DNA of 64,000 bases from BOG-1155 sp963717985 (GCA_963717985.1 CAVQYC010000006.1:235295-299294); one strand, 5' to 3'; shown: positions 56,101 to 63,982, counted from the stretch's first letter. The notes: generated from the sequence alone by a model not told the origin. Program-made: numbers and translations.

Positions 56101-59100
56101 GAGGCCGAGGTCGGATGCCGCATACGAGCCGTTCAGGGGCCTGACGGTCACGCTGCCCCCCGCATCTGCCGAGTCGGTGAGGACGATCGAGTTTCCCTCC
56201 TGAGTATCGATGCTCGCGGTGATCCTTCCTGAGAGGTTGGCGGCCGTCGCCGCGTTGGTGATGTCGTTGAACGCATCCTGAAGCGTGTTGGCGCCGGTCA
56301 GACTGACGTCGAAGGTGGCCCTATCCGTCAGGGTGATCTGGAAGTCGTCGGTGCCATTTCCCAGGATACGGACCCCGCTGCCGTCATTCAAGGTGGAGAG
56401 CGGCGTCGACCCCGTGAGGTCAGGACTGGTGGCGTCTGTTGTGGCCAAGCCCCCGCTGTTGAGCGCGGACAGGGGCACCGAAGATCCGCCGTCGAGGGTA
56501 GCGGTGCCGGTGAAGTTCGATGCGTCTATCACGGTCGTGGAGGCTCCACCGGTAAGATCGGCAGCCGCTATATTCTCAAGGGTTTCCGATTCGAGAGTGG
56601 AAAGAGTGGGGCCGCTGCCGTTCGTGACCGTGAGACTGTTATCGGTGAGGGTGATGGTATTCGCGTTCCAGGTCTCTTCCACGGTGTTGGTCGCCTGAGC
56701 GCCCTTGCTGCCTATTATCGTGCCACCTACCCCGGCGTCGGCAAAAATGTTGTCGCCCTCATTGTTCGCGGCAACCTGAAGGATGCTGCTCACACCGTTG
56801 CCGATAAGGGCGTTGTCCGACTGGCCGCCAGTCACGTTCTGGAAATCGCTTACTCCTTGGGTGCCCGTGGCAATGGCGACGCTCGGGGAGATGTTAACCT
56901 CGACCGCGCTCGTATAAGCGGAATAGTCGAGAGTGTTCGTGCCGCCCACGCCGCCGTTCAGGGTTCCGTCGAAGGTCGCCTGGTCCGCGAAGACGAAGTC
57001 GTTGCTTCCCGAGCCGCCCACAATGCCCTGGATGTTCGAGGCTTCGGTGAGGGTGTCAGTGGGGCTGGTCGTGCCCGCAGGGTTGGCGTTCGCCACGGAG
57101 ACCGTGTCGTCCAAATTGATGGCAACCCACAGATTTTCCGTGACCCCTGAGAAGTCGAGTACGGAGGTACCGGCCGCGCTGTCGCTCAACACGGTCGTGC
57201 CCGTGCCCCAGCCGTTCTGGAATTCGAAGGTGTCGGACCCGCTGCCGACGAGCGTATCGGTGCCGCCGAGGCCGTCGACTATGGAGGTCCCCCCGCCCGC
57301 GATGATCGTGTTGTTCCCGGAACTGCCGATGAGGATGTCGTTGCCCTGGCCGCCGGTGATGTTCTGGATATTGGTGATGCCCCCCGTGCCGGTGGCGCTT
57401 CCTGCCGCGACTGTGACGCTCGCGTTCGTCGCCTCATCTGCGTCGGTCGTGTAGGCTGACCCGGAGAGGTTGACCTTCACGCCGGTCGTATAGGCCGTGT
57501 AGTCGAGGGTGCTCGTGCCCGAGCCGCCGCTGATGGTGCCCGTGAAAGCGCCCTGGTCATCGAAGGCATAGGTATCGTCGCCGGCGCCGCCATAGATGAC
57601 AGCCACGTTGGCCACGCCGCTTGTCGGACCTGCCAAGGTGTCAGTGCTGTTGTCGCCTACCAATACTGTGCCGTCCGCATGGATGGTGAAAGCAAGGTCT
57701 GTGTCGGAGCTTATCTTCGAGAAATCGAGAGTGTTCGAGGCCCCGCCGCTTATGGTGAGGCTGCCCCAGGCGTCATCCGCGGAGGTGGTGTCCCCGAAGA
57801 CATAGTCGTTGCTGAGCTGGCCGCCCTTGACGACGTCTATGTCGCTGAAGCCAGCCGTGCCCGTTGCCGTGCCTGTGGTAAAATCGACCTGGACGGCGGT
57901 CGTATAGGCGGAATAATCGAGGGTGTTCGTGCCGCCTACGCCGCCGTTTATCGTCCCGGCCAGGACCGCGCCGTTATTGAATACAAAGGTGTTGTTTCCC
58001 GAGCCGCCGATCAGTCCTTCTATGCCTGCGACGTTACTTATGCTGTTGCCCGCGCCGTCCGAGACGGAGACGACGCCGCTCGTGCCGATGGTAAAAGTGA
58101 GGCTGGACGTCACCGCCGAAAAATCGAGGGTGTTCGTGCCGCTCGAATCGGTGATGCTGTCGGTCCCCCAGGCGTTCGAGAATTTGAAGGTGTCGGAGCC
58201 GCTGCCGCCCACCAGGGTGTCGGAGCCGCCCCCACCCGTGATGGTGTCGTTACCGCTGCCGGCGATGATCACGTTGTTGCCGGAATTCCCTGTGAGCGTA
58301 TCGTTGCCGGACCCGCCGGTAATATTCTGGATATTGCTGATGCCCGTCGTGCCTGTGGCAGTGCCCGCAGCGAGGTTGACCGTAACGGCCGTCGTATAGG
58401 CGGAATAATTGAGGGTGTTCGTGCCGCCTACGCCGCCGTCGATAGTGCCGGCAAAGGCTGCGCCGTTGTCGAAGGCGTAAGTATTGTTGCCGGAGCCGCC
58501 GATAATCGCCCCGACGCCCTTTATCTCGGAGATGGTGTTCTGGCCGTCCGTGAGAGAGACTGTGCCGTCCGCACCGATGATAAAGGTAAGGGCGGACGTC
58601 ACGGCGGAAAAGTCGAGGGTCTTGATACCCGTCGTGTCTATGGTATACGCGCTCCAGCCGTCCGAGAAGGCAAGGGTGGTGTTCGCTGTGGACGAGCCGA
58701 CTATGCCGGTGATATTGCTGACGCCCTGGGTCCCCGTGGCCGTGCCCGCCCCGAGGTTGACCGTGACGGCCGTCTTGTAGGCGGAATAATCGAGGGTGTT
58801 CGTGCCGCCCACTCCGCCGTCGATAATGCCGGCAAAAGTTGCGCCGTTGTCGAATTTGTACGTGTTGTTGCCGCTCCCCCCGATAATCTCCTGTATGTTG
58901 GCGACGTTGTTGAGGGTATCGCCGCTCGGGTCCGTAACCGAAACGGTGCCGTCCGCGTGGAAGGTGAAGGTGAGGTTGGCCGTTACGTTCGAAAAGTCAA
59001 GGGTGTTCACGCCGCTCGTGCCTGTATCAGTGACCGTGTCGTTACCCCAGTTATTGGAGAATATGAACCTGTCATTCCCGCTCGTGCCCGTCAGGGTCTC

Positions 59101-60132
59101 GTTGTGGGTCGTGGCCACGTAATCGGCAAGGAGATAGTCGTATCCGGCAACGGCAGTGGCGCTGAAGAGGGGCGCAGCCGTTATGACACCCGTCGAGTAC
59201 CCGAGGGTCCACGCGTCATTGGCGCCGCCCCCCAGATTGTCCATGGAAGCTGCGACAACCGTGCCGGTGGCTGCCGCAAGGTCGTTGACGAACCGGACAC
59301 CCGCCGGGCTGCCCGCCACATCGCACGCGTAAAGCAGGATATCGGCACCCGGCGCAAGCGATGCCTGCCACCCGGAGACCTCCGCCAGCCTGCTCTGGAG
59401 CGTCTCCTCGGTGAGGTCCGTGGTCCCGAGGGTGACGAGTCCCGCTGAGCCGTGGGAGAGGATATAGACCGCGGCCACATCCTGGTACTGCGAGAGTACC
59501 TGCGTGATCTGGTCAATGCCGTCTTTGTTCGGGTTGAGGACGACGATCAGCGTGCCGTTGTCGTCGATGGCGCCCGTTCCTGTGGAAGTAATCGCCCCCC
59601 TGCCCTGCCCTGCCCCGTTGGCATTGCCCCGGACGATGTCCTGGACGAGCTGCGTATAGTCGGTGACAGAGGGATCGACAAAGACAATCTCCTGGACCGG
59701 TTTTTGGGAAAATGCGGTAAGCTGCGCTCCGGCCTGTGCCGGTGCAGTCGTGTTGGCCCGGGCGGAGGTGAAAGGTGCTGCGGCCGCGTTTGATGCCGGG
59801 GGAGCCGCCTGTTTCGCCGCCCATGCCTGCTGGGCCTCTGCAACGTTCAGGTGATAGCGGCAAACCGCGGATGGCGAGGCGGCTTCTCCGTATATTCCCG
59901 GACCAACCTGGGTGTTCGTGTGCTGCACGACCCTGGAGTCCCACCGGACATGGGCAGGTGGAGCGGCGACCATGTCGGTCATCTGTTTGGCCACGTGGGA
60001 GGCAATAACGCCGCCTGCCGACGGAAGAATCCGCCTTTCCAGCATCTCGAACTGCATTGCCCGTCGCTGCCGTTTCTCCTGCCGCTTCATGGTCCTTTCC
60101 GGGGAAAGCCTTTCCTTCAATCTTCCAAGCAT
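53038..60132 (-). CDS. Giant repetitive surface protein, N-terminal part (LEPR-XLL, DUF4347)
   Basis: 2364 codons from ATG at 60132 (GGAGGAAG five bases upstream). There is no classical signal peptide. Instead a basic start leads to FEMLERRILPSAGG (28-41), a LEPR-XLL-type motif found at the head of very large exported proteins. DUF4347 spans about 148-325, with LSHGSAG (225-231) and LLYACDVA (266-273). Cadherin/VCBS-like and RTX-like repeats follow (GGSGNNTYxFDNGA, GGVGGTNTLDYSAYTTAV), then flagellin-hook-like repeats (TTIQDVLNAIDASSGYL, about 53640-54470). The last 23 residues after VTLVSGG are out of frame. A one-base insertion at the G7 run joins it in frame to the 27476-53101 part (GGGTDTLLGSKGAS...). 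Confidence 0.9.
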   Translation of the reverse strand: MLGRLKERLSPERTMKRQEKRQRRAMQFEMLERRILPSAGGVIASHVAKQMTDMVAAPPAHVRWDSRVVQHTNTQVGPGIYGEAASPSAVCRYHLNVAEAQQAWAAKQAAPPASNAAAAPFTSARANTTAPAQAGAQLTAFSQKPVQEIVFVDPSVTDYTQLVQDIVRGNANGAGQGRGAITSTGTGAIDDNGTLIVVLNPNKDGIDQITQVLSQYQDVAAVYILSHGSAGLVTLGTTDLTEETLQSRLAEVSGWQASLAPGADILLYACDVAGSPAGVRFVNDLAAATGTVVAASMDNLGGGANDAWTLGYSTGVITAAPLFSATAVAGYDYLLADYVATTHNETLTGTSGNDRFIFSNNWGNDTVTDTGTSGVNTLDFSNVTANLTFTFHADGTVSVTDPSGDTLNNVANIQEIIGGSGNNTYKFDNGATFAGIIDGGVGGTNTLDYSAYKTAVTVNLGAGTATGTQGVSNITGIVGSSTANTTLAFSDGWSAYTIDTTGIKTLDFSAVTSALTFIIGADGTVSLTDGQNTISEIKGVGAIIGGSGNNTYAFDNGAAFAGTIDGGVGGTNTLNYSAYTTAVTVNLAAGTATGTTGISNIQNITGGSGNDTLTGNSGNNVIIAGSGNDTITGGGGSDTLVGGSGSDTFKFSNAWGTDSITDSSGTNTLDFSAVTSSLTFTIGTSGVVSVSDGAGNSISNVAGIEGLIGGSGNNTFVFNNGAVLAGTINGGVGGTNTLDYSAYTTAVQVDFTTGTATGTAGFSDIDVVKGGQLSNDYVFGDTTSADDAWGSLTISGGASNTLDFSKISSDTDLAFTIHADGTVLVGDNSTDTLAGPTSGVANVAVIYGGAGDDTYAFDDQGAFTGTISGGSGTSTLDYTAYTTGVKVNLSGSAYTTDADEATNASVTVAAGSATGTGGITNIQNITGGQGNDILIGSSGNNTIIAGGGTSIVDGLGGTDTLVGSGSDTFEFQNGWGTGTTVLSDSAAGTSVLDFSGVTENLWVAINLDDTVSVANANPAGTTSPTDTLTEASNIQGIVGGSGSNDFVFADQATFDGTLNGGVGGTNTLDYSAYTSAVEVNISPSVAIATGTQGVSDFQNVTGGQSDNALIGNGVSSILQVAANNEGDNIFADAGVGGTIIGSKGAQATNTVEETWNANTITLTDNSLTVTNGSGPTLSTLESETLENIAAADLTGGASTTVIDASNFTGTATLDGGSSVPLSALNSGGLATTDATSPDLTGSTPLSTLNDGSGVRILGNGTDDFQITLTDRATFDVSLTGANTLQDAFNDITNAATAANLSGRITASIDTQEGNSIVLTDSADAGGSVTVRPLNGSYAASDLGLYQAGTTLGNGSTLIGTPIAEVTADIQVTMMSGAKVDIDLSNLDTVQDVLSAINDANPNLVATINSTGTGINLTDTAGGSGSLSVVNMNGSLAGADLGLTAGTWNSSTLTLSGTTIVSGPVTLDGRYNDATLIGGAGATTFAASGGSETIEGNASANNTLVVTRGDDTYNFKLSGTPASSTLTIDDLTANLSSTDTLSNINQVTITAGNGNNDVLDTSKFSGSVTLDAGDGNSDVLKGGSGTNILYAGNGSTDQLWGGTGTNTLTVGTGAGDQINGMPGAASNTLLEVGDSRFVLTDTTLDMGQGTDEVQQVTLDPKAAGGTFTLTYDGQTTIAIPYDATAGAIQADLVTLSNIGSDSVSVTGNPGAWEVTFTGNLAGEPIGTGPTGLSADGSGLIDATGSFLATSSVTVAVVTPGKHQTLDAISNINNAEIYGVGAGVLIDASGFSGTATLSGGEGDNTIIAGSGPTTVIGGSGDNTFVAGTGKDTITGGGGTNTLLETQDGSMTLTNGALSLNGSPKDTFTNIQNVVLTDSGSGKDTLDASAFDGASTGTALQSLNGGNGIYGTPSLAITLTNGDQVSVDLNGATTIQDVLNAIDASSGYLTASLNTTTSAISITDSSAGSGSLIVANGAGSAAAADLGIAGTGTSTGTGGVLIGSSIYAASNVSTTTTLQSLNNESGLGTSPSLAITLTNGTQVSVDLSSATTIQDMLNAIDASSGYLQATVNTTTSAISITDSSAGSGSLTIVNGAGSAAATDLGIATTGTGGILNGSSIYAASNASTTTTLQSLNNESGLGTSPSLAITLTNGTQVSVDLSSATTIQDVLNDIDLVTISSAGGSGTINPLTAVLNTLTGAISITDSSGGSGSLIVANGAASAAATDLGIAGTSATGVLTGTPIVAGNVTLVAGKGNDTLEGSLGNNTFVGGSGDDTMTGQADAWSNTLVETQDADMTLSDSGLALNGVSKDTFTNIGNAILTNSGHDAHTLDASAFSGSVTLVSGGERILSLDRRAQASITSTSRA
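53100..53106 (-). other. G7 homopolymer at the frame break
   Basis: Seven consecutive G on the coding strand at the junction between the two halves of the giant protein. Eight G (or five) would fuse the frames; with eight the junction reads VSGGGTDTLLGSKGAS, a perfect continuation of the Gly-Gly/Asp repeat pattern. Assembly error, a true mutation and slippage-based phase variation are all compatible. Confidence 0.85.
53640..54470 (-). repeat. Tandem flagellin-hook-like coding repeats, about 342-360 bp
   Basis: Three successive, nearly identical DNA units encode SPSLAITLTNGTQVSVDL, TTIQDxLNAIDASSGYL, ITDSSAGSGSL and AAATDLGIA. Equivalent points recur at 53678, 54020 and 54380. Their DNA similarity is higher than elsewhere in the gene, which favours copy-number change by recombination. 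Confidence 0.8.
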
Positions 60133-60185
60133 GGAACTTCCTCCATACTACGACGAACCGAGTATCCTTCTCCCTGCCGTTATAG

Positions 60186-61544
60186 TCATTGCAGCCACTC
60201 GTTGACCGCGGCGAGATCGGATTCCGACAACGTCCCGACAGCCTGCTTTAACTTAAGGTTGTTGACAATATAGTCGTACCGGCTTTGAGCATAGTCCCGG
60301 CGATAGAGGTAGAGGTCCCGGGCTGCATCGAGCACTGCGAGACTAGCGTACATACCTGACCTGTAGCCCTGTTCCTTGGCCTGGACAAGCACGGTCTGCG
60401 CTTCCACCGATTTTTTGAGCGCGCCTGCCCTGCTCAAAGCGGTCTTCACGCCGTTGTAGAATGTATTAACCTGGCGGACGGCTGCCCGCCTCGCTTGCTC
60501 CAGGATCTGGCGTCCCTTGGCAAATCGGTTGCTCGCTTCATTGACTTTGGAGGTGATGACGAGCCCTTCGAAGATCGGCACGCTGAGGGTCAAGGTAATA
60601 TCTTTTGTGTCAACCGTTGCGCCGCCGCCGAAAAGCGAGCCGCCCATATCGTTCCGGTAGTACCGGCCCATGAGGTCGATAGTGGGGTAGTGGCCCGACT
60701 TTTGACGGGTCACTTCCTGTTTGGCCACCTCGACGTCGTACTGCACGCTCTTGACCTTGAGGTTCTGTTCCATACTCACCTTGACCCAGGCTTCGGGATC
60801 GTCGGGATCAGGAACGACGAGGGGCAGTTCTTCCCTCAAACGGTTCAGGGTAACGATGGGCGACCCGGTGATCTCCGTTATGGCCTGAAGCGCGTCGCGG
60901 TAATCGTTTTCCACTTTCACGAGTTGTGCATTCACCGACGCAAGGCGCGCCTGCGCGTCGTACTGGTCGGTGACCGGGGCGAGACCGGACTTGTAACGGT
61001 TCTGTGCCCGTTCGGAGAATACCTCTACGTCCTTTTTTTCCGCTTCTGCAAACGCTATGCTTTCTTTAGATGCGAGGGCTGACAAATAAGCCTGGGCGAC
61101 CCGTATGATCAGGTCTTGCTTCGCGATCTCAAGGTCCACATCTGCGCGCTTCGACAGCTTCTTCGCCTGCCCCACCTCAACGAACAGGGAGTACCGGAAA
61201 ATGGGCTGGACCAATTTTGCCGTATACAACTGGGTGTAATAATCGGCTTTCCCCGACGCAAATACGGGATTGTCGCTACGCACTATATCCTGGTAGGTCT
61301 TGGTGCCCACGCCTTCCAGGCTTATATCGGGCATAATGCGCCCATGCGCCTGGTTGAGGCTTTCTTTCAGGGCAAGGCGCTCATACGAGGCCCCCTTGAA
61401 CTGCGGGTCATGGTCGATAGCCAGCCTGTAAAGGTCGAGCACGTCCTCGCCGTATGCAGTCTTGCCGGCCGGCACAAGGATGGCTGCCAAAATCAGGAAA
61501 CAACATACGTGGAAAAAAGATGAACGGATTTTCTTGCGATTCAT
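60186..61544 (-). CDS. TolC-family outer-membrane channel
   Basis: About 452 residues from ATG at 61544 (MNRKKIRSSFFHVCCFLILAAILVPAGKTAYGED, a signal peptide). A GTG at 61568 would extend the protein by eight residues and weaken the signal. Two TolC repeats are visible: LYRLAIDHDPQFKGASYERLALKESLNQAHGRIMPDISL near the start and VAKQEVTRQKSGHYPTIDLMGRY in the middle, with long coiled-coil helices (RAQNRYKSGLAPVTDQYDAQARL; ARRAAVRQVNTFYNGVKTALSRAG). It forms the trimeric outer-membrane exit duct. First gene of the operon; the giant gene follows 53 bases later, so channel and cargo are co-expressed. Confidence 0.93.
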   Translation of the reverse strand: MNRKKIRSSFFHVCCFLILAAILVPAGKTAYGEDVLDLYRLAIDHDPQFKGASYERLALKESLNQAHGRIMPDISLEGVGTKTYQDIVRSDNPVFASGKADYYTQLYTAKLVQPIFRYSLFVEVGQAKKLSKRADVDLEIAKQDLIIRVAQAYLSALASKESIAFAEAEKKDVEVFSERAQNRYKSGLAPVTDQYDAQARLASVNAQLVKVENDYRDALQAITEITGSPIVTLNRLREELPLVVPDPDDPEAWVKVSMEQNLKVKSVQYDVEVAKQEVTRQKSGHYPTIDLMGRYYRNDMGGSLFGGGATVDTKDITLTLSVPIFEGLVITSKVNEASNRFAKGRQILEQARRAAVRQVNTFYNGVKTALSRAGALKKSVEAQTVLVQAKEQGYRSGMYASLAVLDAARDLYLYRRDYAQSRYDYIVNNLKLKQAVGTLSESDLAAVNEWLQ

Positions 61545-61910
61545 AGATAAGCCTGCCCCTTTCTGCACGCCAGCCCACCTTCCTTCGCAAGTCCTGGGCT
61601 TATCGGGTGCTCTTGTTCAAGTATTGTGAAACACTTCACAAATCAACGCGCTCTTTTGCCCCTTCCGCGTGAAACCTTGAGCCGAATTCTTCGTGCTGAA
61701 ATGCATGAAAAGCAACATCACAACAGCCGGTTTTCGGGTCGGGTCCGGTAATGGAACCGGCCTCTCTATTTTTCGGACATGATATACATATGTCATACAA
61801 CCATTTGCACGTGGATGTCAAGGCTTTTCGGCTATTATTTCGATAATTTTCGCGCGGTCGGGAACGCTTCTTTTGCCGCAAGAGGCGGGTCGAAGAAGGC
61901 AACCGGTTCA
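61545..61910. other. Promoter region of the giant export operon
   Basis: 366 bases between the phosphodiesterase-like gene and the TolC-like gene. The notable content is the CRP-type palindrome (separate entry). A TTGATT that could be a -35 box overlaps it, but no convincing -10 box follows. No small gene was recognised. Confidence 0.5.
61624..61641. promoter_or_regulatory. CRP/FNR-type operator, perfect 18-bp palindrome
   Basis: TTGTGAA-ACAC-TTCACAA reads as TGTGA-N6-TCACA, the exact CRP consensus half-sites. It is 80 bases upstream of the TolC-like start codon. Position relative to the transcription start is unknown, so activator or repressor action cannot be decided. Confidence 0.7.
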
Positions 61911-62675
61911 TCAGAACGTTATGGCGCCACCCTGTTCAAGAAATTTTATGTTCTTCTCCCCCATCGATGCCAGTTCCTCGATGATCTCCTCGCAAAGGAA
62001 AGGCTTCATGTGGGTGACGTAAACGGTCTTGTCCAGAAGTCCGTAAGAGCGAAGATACGTCCGGAGCATGCTGGGCGTCATGTGGCCGCTCATCACGGCG
62101 ACATCCTCCATTCTGCTCGGAAAGGAGACATCGGCCAGAATGAACTCTATCCCCTTCTCCTTTTGGGCAATCTCCCAGAATCGTTTCGTAGGCCCTGAAT
62201 CGGCCGTGAACATGAAGCCTTTGCCGTCCTCTTTTACCATGAAGGCCGTGCAGGCGACTGTATGGCTTACGGGCACGGGCGTTATTTCCAGGCCGTCAAG
62301 GACAGCGGCCTTCTCCACTTCGAGCGGAAAAGGCACGATCACCGGGGATTCGGGTGATGGTATGCGGGTGAAATCCGGATATATCTTGCCGTTGAAGAGA
62401 CAGGTGAGCACGACGTCGAGAACAGGCTTGACAGCGGCCAGGCTGATGCCCTGGCAGCCGAGGAAGAACAGGTTGTCGGCAAGGGTGGGGAGGTCCCTGA
62501 TGTGGTCCATGTGGGCATGGCTTACGAGGATGGTCCGTATCTTCTTTAGCTCATCTTTGTCGAGCGCCTCCGATACCGTTCCCGCATCGAGCAGAACCGA
62601 ATCGTTGAGAAGGAACGAAGTCGCCCTGTGATACTGGGTAACGCCGCCGTAACAGCCGAGTATCCGTATTTTCAC
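61911..62675 (-). CDS. MBL-fold protein, class-II cyclic-nucleotide phosphodiesterase-like
   Basis: About 254 residues from GTG at 62675 (VKIRILGCYGG); the longer frame to 62771 adds an unrelated leader. Metallo-beta-lactamase fold with ILVSHAHMDHIRDLP (the H-x-H-x-D-H zinc motif), VSHTVACTAFMV, FTADSGPTKRFWEI (bridging Asp) and the late VTHMKP, the TH(I/M)KP motif of class-II cAMP phosphodiesterases. The likely activity is hydrolysis of 3',5'-cAMP or a related phosphodiester; other MBL hydrolases remain possible. It lies directly upstream of the giant operon, in the same direction, next to a CRP-type site. Confidence 0.75.
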   Translation of the reverse strand: MKIRILGCYGGVTQYHRATSFLLNDSVLLDAGTVSEALDKDELKKIRTILVSHAHMDHIRDLPTLADNLFFLGCQGISLAAVKPVLDVVLTCLFNGKIYPDFTRIPSPESPVIVPFPLEVEKAAVLDGLEITPVPVSHTVACTAFMVKEDGKGFMFTADSGPTKRFWEIAQKEKGIEFILADVSFPSRMEDVAVMSGHMTPSMLRTYLRSYGLLDKTVYVTHMKPFLCEEIIEELASMGEKNIKFLEQGGAITF

Positions 62676-63029
62676 GTTGAGCAATTCTATGAGATAGAGA
62701 CGGCTCTTGTCAAGATGCCTTTTCGTCAATTCCCACAGAATGCCGACTACAAACAGGAATTTCGGACCCACCCATCTTCCGCGCCCCTCCCCTCATTCCC
62801 TCTCTTACAAGCCTTTCGGAAGGAGGGTTGACGATTGTGCATGACAACCACGGATGAAAAAGCACCTGAGGCGGTTTTTTGAAAAAAATGACTCCGCCAT
62901 GGCCTCAGTGGACCGGTGGCCAGACCCAGAGATGTTCCTACCTAGCTTCCTTCCTGCAACAAACGAAGAATCTCTTCCTCCAAAGGCACACGCTTTCCCC
63001 TGGTAATCTTCAAGGTAGAAAATGAAAAA
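62676..63029. other. Intergenic region between the phosphodiesterase-like and PEP-CTERM genes
   Basis: About 354 bases. It contains a small frame overlapping the terminator (62942-63040, listed separately) and nothing else recognised. Confidence 0.45.
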
Positions 63030-63040
63030 GGCAGGGCCAT
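62942..63040 (-). CDS. Possible 32-residue micro-ORF behind the terminator
   Basis: A frame from ATG inside the terminator hairpin: MALPFSFSTLKITRGKRV then PLEEEILRLLQEGS and a stop. The region after the other PEP-CTERM terminator encodes a similar stretch (ITARKRV...FRLLQEG, 14369-14457) but without the stop at the same place. It may be the decayed tail of an old downstream gene, not a live gene. No good ribosome-binding site. Confidence 0.2.
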   Translation of the reverse strand: MALPFSFSTLKITRGKRVPLEEEILRLLQEGS

Positions 63041-63053
63041 TTCTGGCCCTGCC
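63030..63053 (-). terminator. Rho-independent terminator of the third PEP-CTERM gene
   Basis: On the minus strand GGCAGGGCCA-GAAA-TGGCCCTGCC (perfect 10-bp stem, GAAA loop), then five T. It lies 23 bases past the stop at 63077. Confidence 0.92.
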
Positions 63054-63076
63054 ATGTGATCCCTAGTGAATAACAT

Positions 63077-63808
63077 CTATTTCTTGAATTTCTTGAATCT
63101 TCTCCTGATAGCCGCGATACCCGCAAAGCCCGGACCGAAAAGCAGCAGAGCCGAAGGAAGAGGAACCGGGCTTGTGGCGACTGTGGCGGCGGCCATAAAT
63201 GGCTGACCATCCCCCCCAAGCCCGTAACTGGTGAAGACGATGCTCGTCAACGTCTGGGTGGCGAAGGACGAAGGCAGATTGTAAATTTGCATATCCAGCC
63301 TGTCCATTCCGTCAGGGCTTGTAAATGCATTGACTACCGTGGGGCCAGCAATGACGTTCTGCCAGCCATCGTTATAGTGGTCCCGTACATTCGTTCCTTC
63401 TACAAGATTCACTACATAGTCTCCCCCTGCGGAGCCGAGGAATGTGACTGTGCCCACCGTGGCACCATAGCTTCCATAGGCCGTATTGATGAGCGTATAA
63501 GCGTTGGTAACCCCATAGATACCTACCGGAATAGTAACCGATCCTCCTGGATTATAATATACAGTGTTTCCGGATGAATCCTCCGCCAGACCGAAAGGGA
63601 CCCCGTTCCAGGTCCAGGTCGTCGAGGTACCAGGCCCTGAAAAAAGCCCGTTGTAATTGTAGCCCTGGGACCATGTCCTGATGTCTGTCGTAAGCGCAGG
63701 AAGGGTGAGCGGTGTATACGCGGCAGCGCGGGAGGCACCTGTAAAGGCTATGCCGCCAAGGAGCGATATAAACAGCACCAATGTCAGAACAAATACCAGC
63801 TTCTTCAT
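63077..63808 (-). CDS. PEP-CTERM protein under riboswitch control
   Basis: 243 residues from ATG at 63808 with GGAGG upstream. Signal peptide KKLVFVLTLVLFISLLGGIAF with cleavage near SRAAA. The mature part is beta-rich with no named domain (TWTWNGVPFGLAEDSSGNTV; GSAGGDYVVNLVEGTNVRD). The C-terminal sorting signal is VPLPSALLLFGPGFAGIAA then IRRRFKKFKK. As with the gene at 14494, the leader holds a c-di-GMP-I riboswitch and the end a matching terminator, so the two are paralogous cassettes. Processing would need an exosortase not in this window. Confidence 0.9.
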   Translation of the reverse strand: MKKLVFVLTLVLFISLLGGIAFTGASRAAAYTPLTLPALTTDIRTWSQGYNYNGLFSGPGTSTTWTWNGVPFGLAEDSSGNTVYYNPGGSVTIPVGIYGVTNAYTLINTAYGSYGATVGTVTFLGSAGGDYVVNLVEGTNVRDHYNDGWQNVIAGPTVVNAFTSPDGMDRLDMQIYNLPSSFATQTLTSIVFTSYGLGGDGQPFMAAATVATSPVPLPSALLLFGPGFAGIAAIRRRFKKFKK

Positions 63809-63851
63809 TTTCTTTCGCCTCCTTCGATTATAGAAATATTTGTGTTCTGGC

Positions 63852-63940
63852 GGCTTGGCAGTCTACTGGAGTAGCCTTAAGTGAAACTATCAGAGATCCA
63901 TCGCTTTCCGTCCCACCCTCTCGGATGGTTTGGCTTTATC
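63852..63940 (-). promoter_or_regulatory. c-di-GMP-I (GEMM) riboswitch
   Basis: On the minus strand AAAGCCAAACCATCC, a GAGA tetraloop, GGGTGGGACGGAAAGC, then GGATCTC: the same GEMM-I core as at 15093-15192, again with a GNRA cap. The second domain is AGTAGACTGCCAAGCCGCCAG. It ends about 45 bases before the start codon. Confidence 0.88.
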
Positions 63941-63953
63941 AGATTGTTTAAGC

Positions 63954-63982
63954 ATGTTATACCGAGCATCACAGGGTGTCAA
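63954..63982 (-). promoter_or_regulatory. Sigma-70 promoter of the riboswitch-PEP-CTERM transcript
   Basis: On the minus strand TTGACA (63982-63977), a 17-base spacer, then TAACAT (63959-63954). The start expected near 63947 falls directly before the aptamer, the same layout as the promoter at 15205-15233. Confidence 0.75.
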
